From positions 1-6,344 of the forward strand of contig MFKM01000014.1 in the NCBI GenBank assembly GCA_001779575.1: a stretch of 6,344 nt of DNA. The letters are read 5' to 3'. Below, piece by piece: positions 1 through 4,800 of the stretch. Every line of letters starts with the position of its first letter. The stretch's first letter is position 1. The notes under the pieces are model-generated. The model ran no database searches. It was given only the letters and a program-made list of their open reading frames with translations, and was not told the origin of the DNA. Source of the DNA: Candidatus Jorgensenbacteria bacterium RIFCSPLOWO2_12_FULL_42_11. GTDB lineage: Bacteria > Patescibacteriota > Minisyncoccia > UBA6257 > MFKM01. The position numbers and the translations under genes are program-made.

Positions 1-503
1 AAGTGTTGGAGATTGCAAATAATGCTAATGTAGGTCTTGTCTTAAGCACTCTTGGAGCACGGAGGGAGATTTACACAGACTCCAACAATGCATTGTACTT
101 CGCAGATACTTCAGGAGCTACACGGGTTACATTTTCTAACAACGGCAACGTCGGCATCGGGACGACGGCGCCAAGCGCCACTTTAGAAGTGAAAGGCACC
201 ATGAAAATATTTGGCGCTTGGCAAGGCAGGAGCAATAATACTGTTTATCAGGCAGAAACAGATGGGCTTGTCATTGCTTCTGTTTCGTCTGCTAATGGAA
301 CACCCCGAGTTGAAGGATATACTGACGCAAGCAATCCTCCTGCTACTTTAAGAGTCATTGACGGGGTGTGGGCTGGCGGCGGCTCAACAGAGGCAGGAGA
401 TATATCTCTTCCTGTTTTAAAAGGAGATTATTGGAAAGTCGTAATAACCGATAGTGGATATCCGCAGACTAACCTAATTTGGTGGATGCCGTTAGGAGGT
501 TGA
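1..503 (+). CDS. Surface/fibre-type repeat protein, C-terminal part (5' end outside window)
   Basis: This is an open frame from the left edge to the TGA at 501-503; 166 complete codons are visible. The first in-window GTG is probably an internal valine of a repeat (VLEIANNANVGL), so the gene is read as truncated by the window and not as starting here. A clear repeat unit, NGNVGIGTTAPSATLEVKGT, lies at about residues 46-65. Such VGIGTTxPxxxLxV units are known from phage tail fibres, proteins with endosialidase-type chaperone tails and large secreted proteins of Patescibacteria. The last ~60 residues (TDASNPPATLRV ... GDYWKVVITD ... LIWWMPLGG) form a compact, aromatic-rich terminal domain, probably beta-structured. 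No membrane segment is visible in the part present. A secreted or surface-exposed adhesin/fibre role is inferred from the repeat type only. No terminator follows directly; the first strong one is ~180 bases downstream. Confidence 0.75.
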   Translation, partial: VLEIANNANVGLVLSTLGARREIYTDSNNALYFADTSGATRVTFSNNGNVGIGTTAPSATLEVKGTMKIFGAWQGRSNNTVYQAETDGLVIASVSSANGTPRVEGYTDASNPPATLRVIDGVWAGGGSTEAGDISLPVLKGDYWKVVITDSGYPQTNLIWWMPLGG

Positions 504-512
504 TGAAAATAG

Positions 513-548
513 GATACATAATTTTTGAGACTGTATCAAATGTATCAA
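513..548. repeat. Clustered TGTATC repeats, direct and inverted
   Basis: TGTATCAA occurs twice in tandem with a 9-base period (532-539 and 541-548). An inverted copy, GATACAT (513-519), is complementary to ATGTATC (540-546). The cluster lies just after the stop of the surface-protein gene and about 35 bases upstream of a predicted -35 box. It could be a protein-binding site or a weak hairpin; no T-tract follows it. This may be chance in AT-rich sequence. Confidence 0.3.
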
Positions 549-581
549 GGCTGAACCTCGTTAATTCTTTCTGTTGAAGTA

Positions 582-610
582 TTGACTTTTAACGAATTTA
601 GCGTTATACT
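582..610 (+). promoter_or_regulatory. Sigma70-type promoter ahead of a putative small RNA
   Basis: TTGACT (582-587) and TATACT (605-610) are separated by exactly 17 bases; each differs from consensus at one position. Predicted transcription start is near A617. No plausible gene lies between this promoter and the strong terminator at 681-743, so it appears to drive either a short untranslated RNA or an attenuated leader for the toxin-antitoxin operon. Confidence 0.6.
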
Positions 611-616
611 CCATTC

Positions 617-752
617 AAGTGAGTGTGTGTTTTCCTGAATCGGATTAATATTATCCTGTTTAAGGAAAATCTTTCTGTTTCCCCCTCCCCACTTTTGTTT
701 ATTATTATCATCTTATTAATAATCGGCAAAAGTGGGGAGGGGGTTTTGTTTT
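617..752 (+). ncRNA. Putative small structured RNA (~135 nt), no known family recognised
   Basis: The stretch is bounded by a near-consensus promoter (582-610) and a perfect-stem terminator (681-743 plus T-rich tail). It contains a second, independent fold. TTTTCCT (630-636) pairs with AGGAAAA (663-669), and nested inside it GGAT (642-645) pairs with ATCC (653-656). Between the two hairpins is a pyrimidine-rich linker at 670-680. The only small reading frame at its 5' end (GTG at 619) stops after nine codons and has no ribosome-binding site. I do not recognise 6S, tmRNA, RNase P or SRP RNA here. The alternative is a transcription attenuator whose terminator controls read-through into the antitoxin-toxin genes downstream. 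That an RNA is made is inferred from signals, not observed. Confidence 0.45.
681..752 (+). terminator. Strong intrinsic terminator, 17-bp perfect stem
   Basis: CCCCCTCCCCACTTTTG (681-697) is perfectly complementary to 727-743, and the hairpin is followed by TTTTGTTTTAT. Inside the 29-base loop ATTATTA (701-707) pairs with TAATAAT (717-723), lengthening the hairpin across a 3x3 internal loop. The opposite strand has no T-tract after the stem, so it works in the plus direction. It would end transcripts from the promoter at 582-610 and read-through from the surface-protein gene. Confidence 0.85.
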
Positions 753-759
753 ATCCCGC

Positions 760-787
760 TTGACAGCGCCCCCCAACCGCCTATAAT
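760..787 (+). promoter_or_regulatory. Consensus sigma70-type promoter of the toxin-antitoxin operon
   Basis: TTGACA (760-765) and TATAAT (782-787), both perfect consensus hexamers, are 16 bases apart. The start of transcription should be near 794, leaving a leader of about 20 nt before the ATG at 814. There is no Shine-Dalgarno sequence in that leader. The promoter lies directly after a strong terminator, so the antitoxin-toxin pair is an independent transcription unit. Confidence 0.8.
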
Positions 788-813
788 GAAATCAGATAAA
801 ATTGAATAAATAT

Positions 814-1011
814 ATGGCTACCATAACTATTCCCAAGAAAGAATTAAAAACAGTGCTTAAGGAAAGCATCCGGGAAGTACTTGAGCAGGAATCAATGAAA
901 TTCCGAGTTTTTTTCGCGCCTTTTGTATCTCAAAAAGAACAGAAAGATATTGAAAAACGCTATGGCAGGCCTTTTCGCAAGGTAGCGAAATCAACAGAGG
1001 TGAAGATATGA
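814..1011 (+). CDS. Putative antitoxin of a RelE/ParE-type toxin-antitoxin pair
   Basis: A 65-residue protein directly upstream of, and overlapping by 4 bases (ATGA at 1008-1011), a RelE/ParE-like toxin gene. The assignment rests mainly on this arrangement. The N-terminus, MATITIPKKELKTVLKESIR, has a short beta-strand-like start followed by a predicted amphipathic helix (about residues 8-27). The rest is highly charged (KEQKDIEKRYGRPFRKVAK), as is usual for toxin-wrapping antitoxin tails. No Phd/YefM or ribbon-helix-helix motif is clear enough to name a family. The ATG at 814 was chosen because MATITIPKK looks like a natural N-terminus. An in-frame TTG at 802 would add four residues (MNKY), and its mRNA leader would be only ~8 nt. 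Expected role: neutralise the toxin and possibly repress the promoter at 760-787. Confidence 0.7.
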   Translation: MATITIPKKELKTVLKESIREVLEQESMKFRVFFAPFVSQKEQKDIEKRYGRPFRKVAKSTEVKI

Positions 1012-1277
1012 GTTGGCGCATTGATTTCTCCGCCGCTTCCCTGAAGTTCCTCAAGCAAAACAATATCAAGGAAAATTTTGTTATTGATAAAATAAAACTC
1101 GTCCTTCGGAAATTTAAAGGAGAAAATATAAATATCAATATCAAAAAACTTAGCGGAGAATGGGAAGGGTTTTATAGAATTCGTTTCGGCCGGTTGAGAA
1201 TTATTATTGAATTTCAATTTGAAAGAAACCGGGCATATATTGAAGAGATTGACTGGCGAGGCAATGTGTATAAGTAA
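1008..1277 (+). CDS. RelE/ParE superfamily toxin
   Basis: An 89-residue basic protein with the typical layout of the RelE/ParE toxin fold: N-terminal strand (SWRIDFSAASLKFL), two helices (about residues 8-38), then a sheet carrying IKKLSGEWEGFYRIRFGRLRIIIEF (about 45-69) and the ending IEEIDWRGNVYK (79-88). Candidate functional residues by family analogy are K46/K47, R57, R59, R62, R64, R84 and Y88. RelE members cleave ribosome-bound mRNA while ParE members poison gyrase; the several basic residues and the C-terminal RGNVYK favour a RelE-like RNase, but this is inference. The start ATG overlaps the antitoxin stop, indicating translational coupling, and unlike the antitoxin it has a Shine-Dalgarno match (AGAGGTG, 996-1002). 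No strong terminator follows; the next gene, parB, converges from the other strand. Confidence 0.85.
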   Translation: MSWRIDFSAASLKFLKQNNIKENFVIDKIKLVLRKFKGENININIKKLSGEWEGFYRIRFGRLRIIIEFQFERNRAYIEEIDWRGNVYK

Positions 1278-1287
1278 AATTTCCCCA

Positions 1288-1304
1288 ATCGGAAAATTTC
1301 CGAT
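1288..1304. repeat. Short palindrome between convergent toxin and parB genes
   Basis: ATCGGAAA (1288-1295) is mirrored by TTTCCGAT (1297-1304). As RNA this is a 7-bp stem with a 3-base loop. It lies in the 92-base gap between two convergent genes, where a shared terminator would be expected, but no good T-tract follows on either strand (the minus strand continues TGGGGAAATTTTAC). The gap also holds a tandem 9-base repeat, AAGATTAAA twice, at 1341-1358. Confidence 0.35.
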
Positions 1305-1369
1305 GAAATAGAAATCAATTCCCCGGTAAAAATGATTTGCAAGATTAAAAAGATTAAATATCAGGTGGT

Positions 1370-2500
1370 TCAATCGTTGCTGCAGATTTTTTTGATGATG
1401 GCGTCAAGTTCTTCCGGAGAAAAAAATTTGATGATAATTTTCCCCTTATTCTGATTTTTGCTGATTTTTACTTTTGTTCCCAAAACTTCTTCCAATTGGT
1501 TTTCCAGGTAATTTTTTTCCGGGTCCGCGGGCCGGCCGGAATTTTCTTCGGTTTTTATTTTTTCTTTCAAATCCCTGACGCTAAGATTGGACGCGATTAA
1601 TTCCTGGAAAAGCGCCTGCTGTTGATTCAAATCGCCGGCGGCCAAAAGCGCTCTGGCCTGGCTTTCGTTTATTTTGTTTTGGACCAAAGCGTCCTGGATA
1701 TTAGAGGGCAAATTCAGCAACCGCAGGGTATTGGCAACCGCTTCCCGGCTTTTTCCCAATCGCTGGGCGATTTCTCTCTGGGTTAATCCGAATTCATCCT
1801 GCAATTTGGAGAAAGCGCGGGCTGTTTCCAGCGGATTCAAGGCGGTCCGCTGGAGGTTTTCAATAACGGCCATTTCCAAACGGTCGGCCTCAAATTCAAT
1901 TTTTTTAACGATTACCGGCATTCGTTCCAGGCCGAGCATTTTAGCGGCCAGAAATCTGCGCTCGCCGGCTATCAATTGGTAACTGACCTTGGTGCCGTTT
2001 TCGGTTTCTTCTTCGGTTTTGGAGACCAGGACCGGTTGGAGAATGCCGAATTCCTGAATGGAAGCGGCCAATTCTTTTATTGATTCTTCGTTGAAAACGC
2101 GTCTTGGCTGATGGGGGTTGGGTTTGATTTTTTCAATTTCAATGAGGAAGATGGCTTCCTGGTGTTTTTTGGGATGTTCCCGGAGGTCGTCTTTCTCGGT
2201 GTTTTCAAGAATATTAAAATCCGATTTTTTTTCGATCAACGGTTCTGCTTCCGGTTTTTCAGCGATAGAATCAGTCGTAAAGTCGGCGGGAATTTTTTTT
2301 ATTTCCGAACTATCGGATGAGGGAGATTGTTCTTTTTCTTCGGATTTTTGATGGGAAAATGTTGCGGGAAAAACGGGCGAAGGCGCGTTTATTGCCGCGG
2401 CCTTCTCTTCGTTTGGTTGCGGAAATTGAGCCGCTGTCCCAGACGAGTCGGTTTGCGGATGTTGCGGCGGTATTAATGATTCTAATCCCCGACCTAACAT
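1370..2500 (-). CDS. parB: ParB/Spo0J chromosome partitioning protein
   Basis: A 376-residue ParB from the ATG at 2500. It begins MLGRGLESLIPP, the ParA-interacting N-terminal motif of the family. A long low-complexity linker (about 15-115, rich in P, S, E, K) follows. The ParB N-terminal CTP-binding domain (about 117-218) contains KPNPHQPRRVF, the GERR motif at 179-182 and ENLQR at 214-218. A helix-turn-helix DNA-binding domain follows (GLTQREIAQRLGKSREAVANTLRLL, about 238-262). The C-terminal dimerisation region (about 325-376) ends in IIIKFFSPEELDAIIKKI. The protein would load at parS sites as a CTP-dependent clamp and act with ParA in origin segregation. A TTG five codons upstream (2515) is possible but leaves 3 bases after parA; neither start has a Shine-Dalgarno site. 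Second gene of the parAB operon. The ~100-residue linker is longer than in Spo0J-like proteins. Confidence 0.95.
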   Translation of the reverse strand: MLGRGLESLIPPQHPQTDSSGTAAQFPQPNEEKAAAINAPSPVFPATFSHQKSEEKEQSPSSDSSEIKKIPADFTTDSIAEKPEAEPLIEKKSDFNILENTEKDDLREHPKKHQEAIFLIEIEKIKPNPHQPRRVFNEESIKELAASIQEFGILQPVLVSKTEEETENGTKVSYQLIAGERRFLAAKMLGLERMPVIVKKIEFEADRLEMAVIENLQRTALNPLETARAFSKLQDEFGLTQREIAQRLGKSREAVANTLRLLNLPSNIQDALVQNKINESQARALLAAGDLNQQQALFQELIASNLSVRDLKEKIKTEENSGRPADPEKNYLENQLEEVLGTKVKISKNQNKGKIIIKFFSPEELDAIIKKICSND

Positions 2501-2518
2501 AAATTTAATTGCCAATTA

Positions 2519-3328
2519 TTAAGTTAATAGATTTCCGAAAGTTTGGGCGGCTAATTGGTATTTTATTTCTTGTTCCTGCTGGCTGATAATTTCTTTGGCT
2601 AAAAGCAGATAGGCCCGGGCCGCTTGGCTTGAAGGGGCGTAAAGAATAATCGGTTTGCCGAAACTTGGGGCTTCAGCCAAAGCCACCGCTCTCGGGATTT
2701 CGGTGTTGAAAACATAATAAGGGAAATGCTTTCTGACTTCCCTGACTACTTCCCGGGAAAGTTTCTCGGTTTTATTATACATCGTTAAAACCGCCCCGGC
2801 TACTTTTAATTTATAACCGAGGTTTTGGCGGATGAGATTTATGGTTTTCAAAAGCTGGCCGATTCCTTCCAGGCTGTAATATTCGCATTGAATCGGCATC
2901 AAAACTTCGTCGGCGGCCACCAAGCCGTTGACGGTCAGAAGATTAAGGGAAGGCGGCAAGTCTATGAATATAAAATCATACAAATGCCTTACTTGATTGA
3001 TTACTTTTCTTAATTGATATTCTCTTTCGGGCAGGGAAATTAATTCCACCAAAGCGCCGGCCAAGTCCTGGGAAGCCGGAAGAACTTCGTAGCCGAAAAT
3101 AGCCGTTCTTTTTATTAACTGGCTTGAGATGGAGCCGTCCATTAAAGCGGTGTAGACTGATTCGTCTGACGGCATTATTCCCAGACCGGAAGAAGCGTTG
3201 GCCTGGGGGTCAAAATCAACCAAAAGACAGCGCCGGCCCAGAGCGGCCAAATAGGCGCCCAAATTCATGGCCGTGGTTGTTTTTCCCACTCCCCCTTTTT
3301 GATTGCAAATTGCGATAACGCGAGCCAT
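2519..3328 (-). CDS. parA: ParA/Soj chromosome partitioning ATPase
   Basis: A 269-residue ParA/MinD-type P-loop ATPase without an N-terminal helix-turn-helix, the length and form of chromosomal Soj proteins. The deviant Walker A motif KGGVGKTT is at 11-18, with signature lysine K11 and catalytic K16. Walker A' is VDFDPQAN (37-44, D40) and Walker B is FIDLPPSL (121-128, D123). Later family motifs include the NTEIPRAVALAEAPSFGKPI segment (208-227). It binds DNA non-specifically as an ATP dimer and is stimulated by ParB to move the origin region. The ATG at 3326-3328 gives a canonical N-terminus (MARVIAICNQKGGVGKTT). It has no Shine-Dalgarno sequence, and the predicted promoter (3344-3372) would leave a leader of only ~8 nt. 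parB follows 18 bases after its stop. The ~20-residue tail after the last helix (QEQEIKYQLAAQTFGNLLT) is unremarkable. Confidence 0.97.
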   Translation of the reverse strand: MARVIAICNQKGGVGKTTTAMNLGAYLAALGRRCLLVDFDPQANASSGLGIMPSDESVYTALMDGSISSQLIKRTAIFGYEVLPASQDLAGALVELISLPEREYQLRKVINQVRHLYDFIFIDLPPSLNLLTVNGLVAADEVLMPIQCEYYSLEGIGQLLKTINLIRQNLGYKLKVAGAVLTMYNKTEKLSREVVREVRKHFPYYVFNTEIPRAVALAEAPSFGKPIILYAPSSQAARAYLLLAKEIISQQEQEIKYQLAAQTFGNLLT

Positions 3329-3340
3329 AAAGATTTCATA

Positions 3341-3369
3341 TTTACTATATTAGATTTTTGTATTATTAT
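3341..3369 (+). promoter_or_regulatory. Predicted promoter of tRNA-Leu, overlapping the parA promoter
   Basis: TTTACT (3341-3346) and TATTAT (3364-3369) are 17 bases apart, matching consensus at 4/6 and 5/6. Transcription would start near 3376, only ~4 bases before the mature 5' end of the tRNA at 3380. The site shares almost all its bases with the minus-strand parA promoter. The whole intergenic space is 51 bases and AT-rich, so a tRNA promoter must lie here unless the tRNA is expressed by read-through. Confidence 0.5.
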
Positions 3370-3372
3370 CAA
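3344..3372 (-). promoter_or_regulatory. Predicted promoter of the parAB operon
   Basis: Read on the minus strand, TTGATA (3372-3367) and TATAGT (3349-3344) are 17 bases apart, each one mismatch from consensus. The transcription start would be near 3336-3337, giving a leader of about 8 nt before the parA ATG and so near-leaderless translation, in line with the absent Shine-Dalgarno site. It overlaps the tRNA-Leu promoter face to face. Confidence 0.6.
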
Positions 3373-3379
3373 GAATCGG

Positions 3380-3462
3380 GGGCGGGTGGCGGAATGGCAG
3401 ACGCGCAGGACTCAAAATCCTGTGAGAGCAATCTCGTGAGGGTTCGACTCCCTCTTCGCCCA
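3380..3462 (+). tRNA. tRNA-Leu (anticodon CAA, reads UUG)
   Basis: The complete class II cloverleaf is visible. Acceptor stem GGGCGGG (3380-3386) pairs with TTCGCCC (3455-3461), with two G-U pairs at the base. U8 is 3387. The D arm is GCG/CGC (3389-3391/3402-3404). The anticodon stem CAGGA/TCCTG (3406-3410/3418-3422) encloses loop CTCAAAA, with anticodon CAA at 3413-3415. The long variable arm GAGA-gcaa-TCTC (3424-3435) is typical of tRNA-Leu. The T arm is GAGGG-TTCGACT-CCCTC (3438-3454). The discriminator base is A3462, as leucyl-tRNA synthetase requires. The 3' CCA is not encoded (next bases CAA), so a CCA-adding enzyme is needed. Confidence 0.97.
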
Positions 3463-3481
3463 CAAATTGAAAATAATAATA

Positions 3482-3514
3482 AACCGCTGATTAGGCGGTT
3501 GGATTTGACTTTTA
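3482..3514 (+). terminator. Weak terminator-like hairpin after tRNA-Leu
   Basis: AACCGC (3482-3487) pairs with GCGGTT (3495-3500) around the loop TGATTAG. The plus strand continues GGATTTGACTTTT, an interrupted T-tract; the minus strand continues with a better one (TATTATTATTTT), but no minus-strand gene ends here. The sequence 3481-3500 is nearly the reverse complement of the hairpin at 4781-4800. Confidence 0.4.
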
Positions 3515-3533
3515 TGACTTAATATGGTACCAT
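3505..3533 (+). promoter_or_regulatory. Possible promoter of the MYG1-like gene
   Basis: TTGACT (3505-3510) is followed after 17 bases by TACCAT (3528-3533), a 4/6 match to the -10 consensus. The -10 region lies inside an imperfect dyad (TGACTTAATATGG at 3515-3527 against CCATTAAGGTCA at 3530-3541), which could be a repressor site. Predicted start is near 3540, giving a ~90-nt leader that contains the 24-bp palindrome. Confidence 0.35.
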
Positions 3534-3566
3534 TAAGGTCAAGAATAAAATCAGTACATTTACAAA

Positions 3567-3590
3567 ATTTTAGGCAATATTGCCTAAAAT
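3567..3590. promoter_or_regulatory. 24-bp perfect palindrome in the leader of the MYG1-like gene (operator or RNA hairpin)
   Basis: The half-site ATTTTAGGCAAT (3567-3578) is followed without a gap by its exact reverse complement (3579-3590). It ends 41 bases before the ATG. Uninterrupted palindromes of this length are typical operators for homodimeric regulators. The TTAGGC...GCCTAA core loosely resembles binding sites of DtxR/MntR-type metal sensors, but I cannot assign a regulator. As RNA it would form a ~10-bp hairpin. No T-tract follows on the plus strand, so it is not a plus-strand terminator. Confidence 0.5.
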
Positions 3591-3620
3591 AAATTAACCC
3601 GGAGCGTTTTGCTCTAAAAA

Positions 3621-3627
3621 AGGAGGG
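3621..3627 (+). promoter_or_regulatory. Canonical ribosome-binding site AGGAGGG
   Basis: AGGAGG (3621-3626) lies 5 bases before the ATG at 3632 and fixes the start of the MYG1-like gene. It stands out because nearly all other genes in the window lack a Shine-Dalgarno match. A small hairpin (GAGC 3602-3605 with GCTC 3611-3614) lies just upstream. Confidence 0.85.
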
Positions 3628-3631
3628 TGTC

Positions 3632-4693
3632 ATGATTGACGCAATCGTAACGCACGAAAGGCCGCATTTTGATGAGTATCAGGCGATTTTTCTTCTCAAA
3701 AAATTTGGGGAGAATAAATTTCCGGGCATTAGCGCGGCAAAAGTAGTCTATTTGAGCTCTGGCGGCGGAATTCCCGACGGACGTTCCGCGGACGACTGCG
3801 AAAAAGAAGGCAAGCTTCTTATCGGGGTCGGCGGCGGACGATTTGACGAACATCCGGCCGCTGATAAAAATCGCAAACAAGATGAATGCGCCGCGACCCT
3901 TGTCGCCAAAGCGCTTGGGGTAGCGGACGATTTATCGCTTGAAAAACTTCTTAAGTTCGCGGTTAATAACGATCTTAAAGCCGCGGCTCATCCTTTTGAC
4001 CTCGCTTATATCGCCAAAGTCATGCACCAACAATATCCGCCGGAGAAAGTAATGGATTGGATAATGATTGGCCTTGAAGCGAAGTATCAAGAGCAGGTCA
4101 GTTTTTTTACTGAAGCCGGAAAAGAATTTGAGCGGAGGGCTAAAATTGAAGAAGTTCTCGGTCCTCGCGGGATGATTTTGAGGATGGCGACGATTGTGTC
4201 CGATGATGAGCAGATAAACAAGTTCGCGCGTTCCGCGTATGGCGGGAAGACCGCTATCGTAATTCAGAAAAGATTGTCGGGCAATGTCCAGATTTTTGTC
4301 AATCAACAACGCGGGCTGACTCTTTATGATGTCGCGCGGATACTTCGCCTTACCGAGCAAAAAATAAAAGGCAAGGTCGTGGTCAGCGATTGGAAGATGC
4401 TGGCGTCGGAAGGCAAAGTGGCGGGAGCGGAAGAATGGTTTTTCTTTCAGGCCGCGCAAATGCTTCTTAATGGCAGTTTGACCGCGTCCGGTGTGCCAGC
4501 CACGAAGATTCCTTTTGAACAAATTCAAGAGATTGTCCGGATTGGAATCAACCCGAACGCTTTTGAAGCAAATTTTGCTTCAAGATGCAAAAAAGGAATA
4601 TGCGCTTCAATAATAAAAGGAAGCGCGTGTTCCTGGTACAAGTTCGGGTTGCAACGCTGTCGGAAAATACGTTTTGAGATGAGAAAGCCATAG
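3632..4693 (+). CDS. MYG1-like (DHH-type) predicted metal-dependent phosphohydrolase
   Basis: A 353-residue soluble protein. Its N-terminal third carries a MYG1/UPF0160-like metal-site pattern: THERPHFDE (7-15, with H8, H12, D14), then LLIGVGGGRFDEHP (62-75) where D72-E73-H74 replaces the classic DHH, then DECAATLVAKALG (84-96) and NNDLK (112-116). MYG1 proteins are DHH-family 3'-5' exonucleases; substrate and activity here are unknown. The C-terminal half (about 180-305) has segments such as TIVSDDEQINKFAR, NVQIFVNQQRGLTLYDVARI and VAGAEEWFF. The end has four cysteines (C319, C324, C333, C343; C-x4-C-x8-C-x9-C), a possible metal site. I recall close relatives of this whole architecture among Patescibacteria proteins, so it appears intact and not fused by accident. 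Monocistronic, with its own terminator. It has more GCG/CGC-type codons than the AT-rich neighbours. Function is not assigned beyond predicted phosphoesterase. Confidence 0.8.
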   Translation: MIDAIVTHERPHFDEYQAIFLLKKFGENKFPGISAAKVVYLSSGGGIPDGRSADDCEKEGKLLIGVGGGRFDEHPAADKNRKQDECAATLVAKALGVADDLSLEKLLKFAVNNDLKAAAHPFDLAYIAKVMHQQYPPEKVMDWIMIGLEAKYQEQVSFFTEAGKEFERRAKIEEVLGPRGMILRMATIVSDDEQINKFARSAYGGKTAIVIQKRLSGNVQIFVNQQRGLTLYDVARILRLTEQKIKGKVVVSDWKMLASEGKVAGAEEWFFFQAAQMLLNGSLTASGVPATKIPFEQIQEIVRIGINPNAFEANFASRCKKGICASIIKGSACSWYKFGLQRCRKIRFEMRKP

Positions 4694-4724
4694 GCAATTT
4701 CAATCTCAATTCACATTGCGTATT

Positions 4725-4776
4725 TGCCTCGTTAGGAGTTTCCCTGTTAGGGAGATTTCTAACGAGGCATTTTTAT
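4725..4776 (+). terminator. Intrinsic terminator of the MYG1-like gene
   Basis: TGCCTCGTTAG (4725-4735) pairs perfectly with CTAACGAGGCA (4759-4769), followed by TTTTTATTT. A second stem, TCCCT/AGGGA (4741-4745/4749-4753), sits inside across a symmetric 5x5 internal loop. The minus strand lacks a T-tract, so this terminator serves the plus-strand gene ending at 4693. Confidence 0.85.
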
Positions 4777-4800
4777 TTAAAACCGCCTAATCGGCAGTTT
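4774..4800 (-). terminator. Terminator-like hairpin at the end of the PAP2 gene
   Basis: On the minus strand AACTGCC pairs with GGCGGTT (4799-4793 with 4787-4781, one G-U pair, loop GATTA), followed by TTTTAAATAAAA. The stem begins within the PAP2 stop codon. It is probably the end of the rpsF-ssb-rpsR-PAP2 transcript. In the minus orientation it differs from 3481-3500 at two of 20 bases. Confidence 0.5.

Noticed and set aside
681..743. G-quadruplex from the G-rich terminator arm
   Set aside because: The arm has only two G-runs (GGGG and GGGGG); four are needed, and the perfect hairpin is a far better explanation.
1370..3462. parS centromere near parAB
   Set aside because: I looked for the TGTTNCACGTGAAACA-type sequence around the operon and saw no convincing match; parS may lie elsewhere or have diverged.
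3412..3633. Minus-strand reading frame ending in WAKRESNPHEIALTGF
   Set aside because: The C-terminal peptide is the reverse-strand translation of the tRNA-Leu gene, a common false ORF; the rest covers a regulatory gap and has no ribosome-binding site.
3932..4528. 198-codon minus-strand open frame inside the MYG1-like gene
   Set aside because: It lies antisense within a gene with family motifs and a canonical ribosome-binding site; its translation is basic and shows no recognisable domain.
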